Of a DNA stretch of 64,000 bases, positions 17,596-25,519 are shown in pieces; the first letter of the stretch is position 1; every line of letters begins with the position of its first letter. The DNA is from Winogradskya humida (lineage in GTDB: Bacteria > Actinomycetota > Actinomycetes > Mycobacteriales > Micromonosporaceae). Below the pieces are notes generated by a model. The model worked only from the letters and a program-made list of their open reading frames with translations, was not told the origin of the DNA and ran no database searches. Position numbers and translations under genes: made by a program. The stretch covers positions 62,001-126,000 of the forward strand of contig NZ_BOMN01000022.1 in NCBI RefSeq assembly GCF_016862215.1, given 5' to 3'.

Positions 17596-18366
17596 ATGGG
17601 AAAACACGCACGCAGGCGGTTCGGCGTGGTCGCCGCAGTCGCCGCCCTGGGGATCCTGGTCCCGGCCACGGCGGCGTTCGCGGCCCCGCCCGGCAATCTG
17701 CCGCAGAACGCCGGGGGCTATGAGCAGACGTTCTCGCCGGCCTACGACTACGACACCGACGGCTGCTACGCGACACCGGCGATCGGGTCCGACGGCACGC
17801 TGAACGCGGGCCTGAACACCACCGGTGCGATCAACGGGAACTGCCGGGACCAGTCCGACCTGGACAACTCCCAGACGTACGCCCGGTCGAAGTGCAACAA
17901 CGGCTGGTGCGCGATCGTGTACGCCAGCTACTTCGAGAAGGACCAGACGCTCAACGGCTGCTGCGGGCACCGCCACGACTTCGAGCACGTGATCTCGTGG
18001 GTGAACCAGAGCACCAACCAGGTCGAGTACGTGACGAACACCGTCCACAGCGGCGTGCAGACGTTCACCCGCTCACAGATCCGCTTCGACGGCACCCACC
18101 CGAAGGTCGTCTATCACAAGGACGGCTGCTGCAACACGCACTTCTTCCGGCTCGCCGGCACCGGCGACGAGCCCCCGGAGAACCACTACCACGACTGGCG
18201 TTACCCGCCGATCGTCGACTGGAACGGCTGGCCCAGCACCACGCTGCGCGACAAACTGATGAACGCCGACTTCGGCTCGGCCACCATCAAGATCACGGAC
18301 GGCCGCTTCGTCGACCTGCTCACGAACAGCAAGCCGAGCGCCATTCCGTTCAACCCCGCGGGCTAG
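17596..18366 (+). CDS. secreted NPP1 / Nep1-like (NLP) protein
   Basis: A 256-residue secreted protein. A signal peptide (cleavage near AAFAAPPG) is followed by a domain with GHRHDFEH at residues 124-131. This matches the hallmark NLP heptapeptide GHRHDWE, whose His/Asp/Glu bind the divalent cation needed for lytic activity on plant membranes (family knowledge). Cysteine pairs flank the motif (NGCCG, DGCCN). The substitution of Trp by Phe is conservative. Whether this copy is lytic is unknown. The gene stands alone, and its stop codon overlaps that of the convergent siderophore-interacting gene. Confidence 0.85.
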   Translation: MGKHARRRFGVVAAVAALGILVPATAAFAAPPGNLPQNAGGYEQTFSPAYDYDTDGCYATPAIGSDGTLNAGLNTTGAINGNCRDQSDLDNSQTYARSKCNNGWCAIVYASYFEKDQTLNGCCGHRHDFEHVISWVNQSTNQVEYVTNTVHSGVQTFTRSQIRFDGTHPKVVYHKDGCCNTHFFRLAGTGDEPPENHYHDWRYPPIVDWNGWPSTTLRDKLMNADFGSATIKITDGRFVDLLTNSKPSAIPFNPAG

Positions 18367-19070
18367 TCCATGCCGGTCTTGCCGGGTGCCCAGAACGGTT
18401 TGGTGAGCACGTCGCGGCGGTTCCAGCCCCGGTCGCGGACCAGGTGGGAGCGGATCATCTGAACGGTGCCGGCCTCGCCGGCGAGGTAGGCGGTGCCCGG
18501 GCGGTCGGGCAGGTCGAGCGCGGCGACGGCCGCGACCAGCTCGCCCGACCGCTCCGCGGGCCGGCCCCGGCGGTGCAGCCAGACGGTGCCGCCGGGCAGC
18601 GGCAGCTGCTCGTGCTCGGTGTCCACTTCGACGACCGTGTGCACGGGGGCGTCGCCGGCCAGGCCGCGGATCATCGCACCGAACGCGACCGAGGCCGTCT
18701 CGTCCCCGGCGAACAGGTGGTACCCGCTGGGCCGGCAGACAAAATCGCCCTGCGGCTTCATCAGGTGCACGACGTCACCGGCCCTGGCCTCGCGGGCCCA
18801 CCGCGCACCGGGGCCGTCGCCGTGGTCGAAGACGCGCAACTGCAGGCTCTCCCCGTCGTACTCCCAGATCGAGTACGTCCGCAGCATCCCGCCGAGGCGG
18901 TCGACGACCCGGTTGGGGGCGGGCACCTGGATCCGTACCTGTTGACCGGGCCTGACGCTCAGCCCCGCGAGAGCGGGACCGCCCAGGGTGACCGCCCGCA
19001 TCCGGCCCCCGAGCCGGCCGGCCCGCGTGACGACGGCCTCGGTCAGGAACGTGTCGCTGAGCCTGCGCAT
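18363..19070 (-). CDS. siderophore-interacting protein (FAD-binding ferric reductase)
   Basis: A 235-residue SIP/ViuB-family flavoprotein that would reduce ferric siderophores in the cytoplasm. It has the FAD-binding RTYSIWEYDGESLQLRVFDHGDGPGARWA region, GDFVCRPSGYHLFAGDETA for FAD/NAD contacts, and a C-terminal YLAGEAGTVQMIRSHLVRDRGW. I favour ATG 19070, preceded by GAGGAG; an ATG at 19085 is the alternative. A half-site of the TetR operator seen at 19786-19817 lies about 30 bp upstream. Together with the adjacent tetR gene it forms a small control unit. Confidence 0.9.
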   Translation of the reverse strand: MRRLSDTFLTEAVVTRAGRLGGRMRAVTLGGPALAGLSVRPGQQVRIQVPAPNRVVDRLGGMLRTYSIWEYDGESLQLRVFDHGDGPGARWAREARAGDVVHLMKPQGDFVCRPSGYHLFAGDETASVAFGAMIRGLAGDAPVHTVVEVDTEHEQLPLPGGTVWLHRRGRPAERSGELVAAVAALDLPDRPGTAYLAGEAGTVQMIRSHLVRDRGWNRRDVLTKPFWAPGKTGMD

Positions 19071-19097
19071 GGCACTCCTCATCAATTACGTGGCACG

Positions 19098-19108
19098 ATG
19101 TATCGAAA
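19098..19108. promoter_or_regulatory. candidate half-operator upstream of the SIP gene
   Basis: ATGTATCGAAA nearly repeats the left half (GTGTATCGAAA) of the palindrome at 19786-19817. It could let the adjacent TetR protein control the siderophore-interacting gene too. Confidence 0.4.
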
Positions 19109-19154
19109 CCCGGCCGTCAGGCTACACCTGTGGAGGAGGTGGGTGGGCTCGCCT

Positions 19155-19727
19155 TCAGGATTCCGTGGATCCGAGGTCGTGGACGAAGCGTCGGGCCAGC
19201 TCGTGTGTGTCGAGCTGCGCCGGGTCGCGCCCGCTCATGATCCAGAAGAAGGCCGGTCCGATGAGGCGGTCGATTGCCAGATCGCCGCCGGGCCGGGCCG
19301 GGTCGATGCGGTCGAGGACGGCACTCGCGCTGGCGCTGAGGATGTCCTTGGACGCGATCAACTGTTTCACCGCCGGATCGTGCTGCGCGGCGGCGAGCAG
19401 GGCGCGGTAGCCGGCTCCGGCCGCTGAGTAGGCGAGGAAGCCCACCAGTGCGTCGAGGTAGGACGTGATCTCGGCGAGCGGGGTGCGCGACGGCGCGACG
19501 GCGAGCTCCTCCTCGGCATCGTCCACGCATGCCTCGAAGATGATCTCCGCCTTCGTCGACCACCAGCGGTAGACCGTCTGCCGTCCGACGCCCGCCCGCT
19601 CGGCGATGCCCTTCATGGTCAGGGCCGCGTAGCCGACCTCGAGCAGCAGGTTGTCGACGGCGTGCAGGACGGCGTCGCGTGCCTGCTCGCTGCGGGGCCG
19701 GCCGCCGCGGCCCTTCGCCTCGATCAT
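19155..19727 (-). CDS. TetR/AcrR-family regulator
   Basis: A 190-residue repressor with N-terminal basic residues (GRGGRPRSEQARDAV) and a classical HTH (LTMKGIAERAGVGRQTVYRWWSTKAEI). The C-terminal domain is of the TetR_C_11-like type. It sits between the siderophore-interacting gene (same strand, 84 bp downstream) and the divergent darcynin-like gene. The inverted repeat at 19786-19817 lies in its own upstream region. Confidence 0.9.
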   Translation of the reverse strand: MIEAKGRGGRPRSEQARDAVLHAVDNLLLEVGYAALTMKGIAERAGVGRQTVYRWWSTKAEIIFEACVDDAEEELAVAPSRTPLAEITSYLDALVGFLAYSAAGAGYRALLAAAQHDPAVKQLIASKDILSASASAVLDRIDPARPGGDLAIDRLIGPAFFWIMSGRDPAQLDTHELARRFVHDLGSTES

Positions 19728-19785
19728 GCCGTCATGGTAGCGAGACAGTCTGACCAGTTATTGCTCCGCCGGATAGCTAGACACC

Positions 19786-19817
19786 GTGTATCGAAATCTT
19801 CTAGAGTTTCGAGACAC
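19786..19817. promoter_or_regulatory. TetR operator in the tetR/darcynin intergenic region
   Basis: GTGTATCGAAA (19786-19796) and TTTCGAGACAC (19807-19817) form an inverted repeat with a 10-bp spacer and one mismatched pair. It lies about 60 bp upstream of the tetR start and 38 bp upstream of the darcynin-like start. Confidence 0.75.
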
Positions 19818-19854
19818 AGTGAACCGAAACCAGCATCTTGCGAGGAGATCGTCC

Positions 19855-20214
19855 ATGTCCGATTTCGAGCCCGCCGTAACAGCGTTCATCCTGCTCAAGA
19901 CCAATCGCGCCTGGTTGGAGCTGTCGGTGCCGGAGCGCGTCGCCGCCTTCCAGGAAAGCGTTCTGCCCGCCATCAAGGACAAGGCCGAGGACGTACGGTG
20001 GCGCTACTACGACACCGAGTTCTACACGGCCCGCGTGACCGACATCTGGGTCTGGGAGGCGCGCGATCACGACGCTTTCCAGCTGGTCGTCGAAGCCTTG
20101 CGCGAGACGCCGTTCTGGGACCACTACTTCGAGATCGTCGAAATCCTCGTGGGCGTCGAAAACGGGTACGCCAAGAACTACGGCGCCGACGTTGCGGCGA
20201 CCATCAACGCCTGA
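19855..20214 (+). CDS. darcynin-like family protein
   Basis: A 119-residue cytoplasmic protein with the pattern I associate with the darcynin family: [14 protein letters not shown] near the start, the central [20 protein letters not shown], and [26 protein letters not shown] at the end. Its function is unknown; the fold is probably a small ferredoxin-like alpha/beta barrel. ATG 19855 has GAGGAG upstream. The promoter contains the TetR palindrome. It ends 5 bp from the convergent response-regulator gene. Confidence 0.7.
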   Translation: MSDFEPAVTAFILLKTNRAWLELSVPERVAAFQESVLPAIKDKAEDVRWRYYDTEFYTARVTDIWVWEARDHDAFQLVVEALRETPFWDHYFEIVEILVGVENGYAKNYGADVAATINA

Positions 20215-20219
20215 GCATC

Positions 20220-20897
20220 CTAAGCGGGCCGGTATTCCACTTCGGGGCGTCCCGGGCTGCCGTAACGCGGATTTCTGATCACCCGGCCGGCGTCGGCCAG
20301 GTGCTCGAGGTAGCGCCGCGCGGTGACCCGGGACGCGCCGATCCGGGCGGCGACCTCGGCGGCGGAGAGCCCGGCCGGAGCGGCGAGATCCCGCAGGACG
20401 CCGAGCACCAGATCGAGGGTGTGCTCGTCGAGACCTTTCGGGAGGCTGTCGTGCGGGGAGCCGCGCAGGGTCGCGAATGCCCGGTCGATCTCGTGCTGCG
20501 CGGCGACCTCGCCCGTGCCGGGGAGCTGGCTGCGGTAGCGCGCGTAGCGGTCGAGCTTGTCGCGGAACGCGGCGAACGTGAACGGCTTCAACAGGTAGTG
20601 GGTGACGCCGAGGGCGACCGCCTGCCGGACCGTCGCGACGTCCCGGGCCGAGGTCACCGCGAGCACGTCGGTGCCGCTGCCCGCCGCCCTTAACGCGCGG
20701 GCGACCTCCAGGCCGTGCTTGTCCGGCAGGTTCAGGTCCAGGAGCACGAGGTCGACCGGCCCGGCCCGGAGTGCGGCCATCGCGTCCCGTGCCGTGTGGG
20801 CCACCCCGACGACCTCAAAGCCAGGCACCTTCTCCGTGTACGCCCGGTGCGCCTCGGCGATCAGCGGTTCGTCATCGACCACCAGCACTCGGATCAT
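20220..20897 (-). CDS. response regulator, CitB/DcuR type
   Basis: A 225-residue regulator. The receiver domain has VDDE at the start, the phospho-acceptor Asp54 (VLLDLNLPDKHG) and LLKPF around residue 104. A linker leads to a C-terminal winged-helix-type domain (LSAAEVAARIGASRVTARRYLEHLADAGRV) typical of CitB/DcuR/DctR regulators. The ATG overlaps the stop codon of the upstream sensor kinase (ATGA), so the pair is translationally coupled. The likely target is the dicarboxylate carrier at 25520. Confidence 0.92.
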   Translation of the reverse strand: MIRVLVVDDEPLIAEAHRAYTEKVPGFEVVGVAHTARDAMAALRAGPVDLVLLDLNLPDKHGLEVARALRAAGSGTDVLAVTSARDVATVRQAVALGVTHYLLKPFTFAAFRDKLDRYARYRSQLPGTGEVAAQHEIDRAFATLRGSPHDSLPKGLDEHTLDLVLGVLRDLAAPAGLSAAEVAARIGASRVTARRYLEHLADAGRVIRNPRYGSPGRPEVEYRPA

Positions 20898-22477
20898 GAG
20901 GCGCGCACCGGGAGGCGTACGGTCAGAATCGCGCCGTGGTCATCGGTGCCGGACGTGATCGCGTAGCTGCCGCCGTACCTTTCCGCGACCTGCCGGACCA
21001 GTGACAGACCGACGCCGCGTCCCGCACCCGGTTTGGTCGACCAGCCGCGCCGGAAGGCGGCAGCCGCCTGGTCGGGCGTGAGCCCGGGGCCCGTGTCACT
21101 CACCCGCACCAGCACCTCGTCCTGCTCCTGGCGCACCAGCACCCGCACCTTGCGCGGCGGGTCGGCCAGCGCGACCGCTTCGAGGGCGTTGTCGACGAGG
21201 TTCCCGACGACCGTGAGCAGGTCGCGGCTGGGCAGCATGTGCTCGCCCGCGAGCCGGGAGTCGTCGGAGACGGTCAGCTCCACGCCGCGCTCGCTGGCCT
21301 GCGCGGACTTGCCGAGCAGCAGCGCCGCGAGCGCCGGTTCGTCGAGGGCGCCGACGACCTGGTCGGTGAGCTGCTGTGCCAGGGCCAGCTCGGCGGTGGC
21401 CAGCTCGATCGCCTCGTCGGCGCGCCCGAGCTCCACCATGGTCAGGACGGTGTGCAGCCGGTTCGCCGCCTCGTGGGCCTGCGCCTGCAGGGCGGCCGTG
21501 AGCCCGCGTACCGAGTCGAGCTCGCCGGTCAGTTCCCGCAGCTCGGTGTGGTCGCGCAGGGTGAGGACCGTGCCCAGGGTCCGCCCCTCGAACCGGGTCT
21601 CGCTCTGGCTGGCCACCAGGACGCGGTCGCCGGCCAGGACCGGCTCGTCCACGGTGGGGCGGCGCGAGGCGATCAACTCCGCGGCCTCGGCGGGCAGGTC
21701 CAGCTCCGCGACGGGCCGGTCGACACGAGAATCGTCGGGTACGCCGAGAAGTCGTCTTCCCTCGTCATTGATGAGCGCCACGCGTCCGTCGCGATCGACG
21801 ACCACGAGGCCCTCGCGGACGGAGTGCAGCACCGCGTCGTAGTACTCGTACATGCGGGTCATCTCCGCCGGACCGAGCCCGTGGGTCTGGCGGCGCAACC
21901 GGCGGCTCAGCAGCCAGGCGCCCGCCCCGGCGAGCAGCAGCGCGACCGCCGTGCTCCCGGCCACCGCCGGCACCTGGTGCAGCAGCCCCCGGTTGATCGC
22001 CTCGGTCGTGATGCCGACCGACACCAGCCCGATGATCGCGCCGTCCGGCTCGCGCACCGGCACCACCGTGCGCACGGAGTCGCCGAGGCTTCCCCTGTAC
22101 TGCTGGATCACGGTGCCGCCGCGCAGCGCGGCGTCGACGTCCCCGGCGAACTTCTGCCCGATCAGCGACACGGTCGGGTGCGTGTAGCGGGTGCGGTCCG
22201 GGGCCATCACCACGATGAAGTCGGTGCCGGTCGCGAGCCGGGTCGATTCGGCGTACGGCTGCAGCTCGGCGGTGGGGTTCTCCGTGCGCAGCGCCTCGGC
22301 GACACCGGGGGAGAGGGCGATCGCCTCGGCCACCGCCGTCACCTCCCCGACCGCCGCGTTGTGCGCGTCGCTGCGGGCGAGCAGAAACGCGCCCGCCGTG
22401 CCGATCGCCACCAGCAGCGTCACCACCAGCACCTGCAGCGCGAACAACTGCCCGGCGATACTCCAGCGTGCCGACAT
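20894..22477 (-). CDS. sensor histidine kinase, CitA/DcuS type
   Basis: A 527-residue membrane kinase. TM1 (about 12-34) is followed by an extracytoplasmic single-Cache/PAS sensor (about 40-165), which in this family binds citrate or C4-dicarboxylates. TM2 (about 172-192), a cytoplasmic PAS domain (about 215-320), an H-box QAHEAANRLHTV (His335) of the SPOB-like type, and an HATPase domain (VVGNLVDNALEA, DTGPGLTPDQ, GVGLSLVRQVAERYGG) complete it. ATG 22477 with GAAGG upstream fits best; an in-frame extension to 22576 would add 33 unneeded residues. It is divergent from the carboxypeptidase gene. Confidence 0.92.
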   Translation of the reverse strand: MSARWSIAGQLFALQVLVVTLLVAIGTAGAFLLARSDAHNAAVGEVTAVAEAIALSPGVAEALRTENPTAELQPYAESTRLATGTDFIVVMAPDRTRYTHPTVSLIGQKFAGDVDAALRGGTVIQQYRGSLGDSVRTVVPVREPDGAIIGLVSVGITTEAINRGLLHQVPAVAGSTAVALLLAGAGAWLLSRRLRRQTHGLGPAEMTRMYEYYDAVLHSVREGLVVVDRDGRVALINDEGRRLLGVPDDSRVDRPVAELDLPAEAAELIASRRPTVDEPVLAGDRVLVASQSETRFEGRTLGTVLTLRDHTELRELTGELDSVRGLTAALQAQAHEAANRLHTVLTMVELGRADEAIELATAELALAQQLTDQVVGALDEPALAALLLGKSAQASERGVELTVSDDSRLAGEHMLPSRDLLTVVGNLVDNALEAVALADPPRKVRVLVRQEQDEVLVRVSDTGPGLTPDQAAAAFRRGWSTKPGAGRGVGLSLVRQVAERYGGSYAITSGTDDHGAILTVRLPVRAS

Positions 22478-22586
22478 CACTACCTTCGGTTTCCTTGTTT
22501 CCCCGGCGAGAGCACCGTGTTTCGGCCCGGTGCCGGGAGTCTCGCCTGCCCCCAGTCGCGAGTCAACCGCAGCCACCGGTCATGCA

Positions 22587-22616
22587 TTGACCATCCTGAA
22601 TTCAAGGTCCTAGGCT
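22587..22616 (+). promoter_or_regulatory. sigma-70-type promoter of the carboxypeptidase gene
   Basis: TTGACC (22587-22592) and TAGGCT (22611-22616) are separated by 18 bp and end 45 bp before ATG 22662. This resembles a vegetative (HrdB-type) promoter. Confidence 0.55.
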
Positions 22617-22661
22617 GCTGATCGATCACTGCCGATGGCGTGGACGGGAAACGAGGACACG

Positions 22662-25427
22662 ATGCGAGTTCCGAAGCCCGTGACCGGCGCTCTGGCGGTC
22701 GCGCTGATCGCCGCCCTGAACCCGCTGCTCAGCGGGCCGCCCGCGAGTGCCACGTCCCGAGCCGGGTCGTGTGGCAGCGATCCGGCGGCCCATCTGGGCG
22801 GCGTACCCACTCCTGAGGCGTTTCTTGGCTTTCCGCTCGGCATCGGCCAGCAGCGCGTGGTCACGAACACGGAGATCAGCGGCTACTTGAGTGCGGTGGA
22901 CAAGGCGTCCGACCGGGTGGTGAGCGGTGTCATGGGGACCAGCGTGCTGGGGCAGCCCCTGCCGTACGCCGTGGTGTCCAGCAGACAGCAGGCCGGCCGC
23001 CGCACCCTGGACGACATCGCTGAGGAGATCCGTGGCCTGCGCGATCCGCGGACGCTGAGTGCCGCCAGGGCACGCCGGATCGCCGCGGACCGTCCGGCCA
23101 TCGTATGGATCGCCGGGAACGTGCACGGCGGCGAGACCAGCGGCGCCGACGCGGCCCTCAAGACCCTCTACGAGCTGGCCGCGGGCGCCTCCTGCGCGGC
23201 ACGGGAGCGTACCGACAACCTGATCACGGTGATCCTGCCGACGCAGAACCCGGACGGGCGCGACGCCGCCCGGCGGCAGAACGAGTACGGCTTCGACCTC
23301 AACCGGGACTGGTTCGCGCGGACCCAGCCGGAGACCGACAGCAAGGTCGAGCTGATCCGCCGGTTTCCGCCGCAGGTGTTCATCGACGCCCACGAGATGG
23401 GCGGCCGGCAGTACTTCTTCCCGCCGAACGCCGACCCGATCCACCACGAGATCGCCGGCGAGCCGGTCGACTGGATCAACCGGATCGGGGCGGCGAACCA
23501 GGCCGCGTTCGGCTACAACGGCGCCTGCTCCGATAGCGTGACGAGCGAGTGCTACTTCAACTACGACACGTACGACCTGTTCTACATGGGATACGGCGAC
23601 ACGGTGCCGTCCACGGGGTTCGGGGCGGCCGGGATGACGTACGAGAAGGGCAGCGCCTCGGCCGTCGAGGACCGGGTGCAGCAGCAGTTCACCACGCAGT
23701 GGACGACCCTCGGCTGGGCCGCCGCCAACAAGCGTGAGGTGCTGACCAGCTACTACAAGATCTGGACGGACGCGCTCGCCGAGGGCCGGTCAGGCGCGCT
23801 GGAACCCAACGAGGTCGTCCAGCCCGAGAACGCCGTCCAGTTCCCGGTGCCGGACGTCACGATCAAGTCGTACTTCCTGATGCCCGGGCGCCAGCTCGCC
23901 GATGTGCGCCGGCTCGTCGAGCGGCTGCGGCGGATGGACGTCGAGGTCTATGAGGTCAAGAAGCCGCTCACCGTACGCCGTGCGCGCATCTTCGGCGGCC
24001 GGACGGGATCGAATGTCACCGTGCCCGCGGGGGCGTACTGGATCCCGATGGAGCAGCCGCAGAAGCACTGGATCCAGGCGACGCTGGGCGAGGACCCGTA
24101 CGCTCCGTTCCCGTACTTCTATGACGTCTCGTCCTGGAGCAACCCGCTGCTGATGGGTGTCGACACGATCTACACCGGCGACGACGTGCACCCGCGCGCC
24201 GAGCAGGTTGAGCGGATCGAGGGCGGCAGGTCCTCGGCGGCACCCAGGAACGGCTCGTACTCGTTCCGCAGTGACTCCGCCTCCGCGGCCCAGTTGACCT
24301 TCCAACTGCTCGGTCAGGGCGTCTCCGCCGTACGCGACGGCGTCCTGGTCCGGCTTCCGGCGGCCCGCGTGACGCCGGCGGTCGACCGGCTCGCCAGGTC
24401 CCTCGGTGTCACCCTGACCCCCAGCCGCAGCCCCGCCCGGGGGACCGCGATCGTGCTGCCCGACGTCGGGCTGTTCCGGGGCACCGGCATCACCACCACG
24501 TCCGGTTCCTACGGCGAGGCCCGGTACGTGCTGGGCTCGCGGTGGGGCCTCGACCTCACCCCGGTGACGACGGCGGACATCAACGACAACACGGAGGCGT
24601 TCACCGGGCGTACGGTGCTGATGGTTCCCGACGGCAGCAGCGCGAGCGGCGGGCTCACCACGGCCGGGCAGGCCAACCTGCGGAACTGGATCGCTCAGGG
24701 CCACACCTACGTCGGGTTGCGCAACGAGGGTACGAGGGTTGCCCGAGCTGCCGGCCTGACGTCCACGACCGAGAAGGCGAAGCCCGCCGACTACCTGGTG
24801 ATCGGCTCGCACCTGCGGGTGGACGTCGACGGGAGCAGCCCGGTCGCGCTGGGCCGGCCGGCCGAGGACTTCGAGTTCAACAACGGCGACGCGATCCTCA
24901 CGCCGAGCACCACCGGCGTCAACGTCCTGACCTATCCGGGCGACGACACGTTCTGGTACAACGGCTACACCGTGCACGCCGACGCACTGAAGGGCACTGC
25001 GGTGGTGGTGGACGAGCCGACCGGCGCGGGGCGGGCGGTGCTGTTCGCGTTCGATCCGCTGTTCCGGGCGTACAACGAGAGCGGTCTGCAGTTGGTGGCC
25101 AACACGCTGCTCTATCCGGCGGCGGCAACCCGGGCACCGCTGGTCGCTCAGCCGGCACGGGCCGCGGCAGCCGCTCAGCCGGCCCCGGCCAACCTCGGCG
25201 GCGAATGGCGCCCGGGCCGCATCGAGGTGGCCACCGCCGATCTCGCCCGCACCCGGCTCGTGGTCGGCCGCTATACGAACACCGCAACCGTGGCGACGGC
25301 CGGCGACTCGGCGTACCTGACGATCCCCAACCCGGCCGGCCTGCCGTTCGACGAGCATTCGTTCATGCGGAACCTGATCGCCGACCTGCGCGCCGAGGGC
25401 ATCCCGCTGCGCTCGGTGGTCGGCTGA
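22662..25427 (+). CDS. secreted M14-family zinc carboxypeptidase
   Basis: A 921-residue exported peptidase. The signal peptide ends near PPASATS. The M14 domain has the zinc site H155-x-x-E158 (NVHGGETSG) and His244 (FIDAHEMGG), plus substrate-binding NPDGR (Arg200) and NRDW. The long C-terminal half (from about residue 420) resembles a class I glutamine-amidotransferase-like fold and is of unknown role. I chose ATG 22662 (GAGG 6 nt upstream), which yields a clean signal peptide; ATG 22635 would add nine residues. It lies between a dicarboxylate-sensing two-component system and a carrier gene, which may reflect shared scavenging of amino acids and organic acids. Confidence 0.88.
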   Translation: MRVPKPVTGALAVALIAALNPLLSGPPASATSRAGSCGSDPAAHLGGVPTPEAFLGFPLGIGQQRVVTNTEISGYLSAVDKASDRVVSGVMGTSVLGQPLPYAVVSSRQQAGRRTLDDIAEEIRGLRDPRTLSAARARRIAADRPAIVWIAGNVHGGETSGADAALKTLYELAAGASCAARERTDNLITVILPTQNPDGRDAARRQNEYGFDLNRDWFARTQPETDSKVELIRRFPPQVFIDAHEMGGRQYFFPPNADPIHHEIAGEPVDWINRIGAANQAAFGYNGACSDSVTSECYFNYDTYDLFYMGYGDTVPSTGFGAAGMTYEKGSASAVEDRVQQQFTTQWTTLGWAAANKREVLTSYYKIWTDALAEGRSGALEPNEVVQPENAVQFPVPDVTIKSYFLMPGRQLADVRRLVERLRRMDVEVYEVKKPLTVRRARIFGGRTGSNVTVPAGAYWIPMEQPQKHWIQATLGEDPYAPFPYFYDVSSWSNPLLMGVDTIYTGDDVHPRAEQVERIEGGRSSAAPRNGSYSFRSDSASAAQLTFQLLGQGVSAVRDGVLVRLPAARVTPAVDRLARSLGVTLTPSRSPARGTAIVLPDVGLFRGTGITTTSGSYGEARYVLGSRWGLDLTPVTTADINDNTEAFTGRTVLMVPDGSSASGGLTTAGQANLRNWIAQGHTYVGLRNEGTRVARAAGLTSTTEKAKPADYLVIGSHLRVDVDGSSPVALGRPAEDFEFNNGDAILTPSTTGVNVLTYPGDDTFWYNGYTVHADALKGTAVVVDEPTGAGRAVLFAFDPLFRAYNESGLQLVANTLLYPAAATRAPLVAQPARAAAAAQPAPANLGGEWRPGRIEVATADLARTRLVVGRYTNTATVATAGDSAYLTIPNPAGLPFDEHSFMRNLIADLRAEGIPLRSVVG

Positions 25428-25519
25428 ACGTTGCACCCGTGCTTCGGTTGCGAGTCGGGCCGGTGAACAGAATGAACGCAATGGTGCCCTGAGGTGAGAC
25501 GCAGACCACAGTCTGCGGC

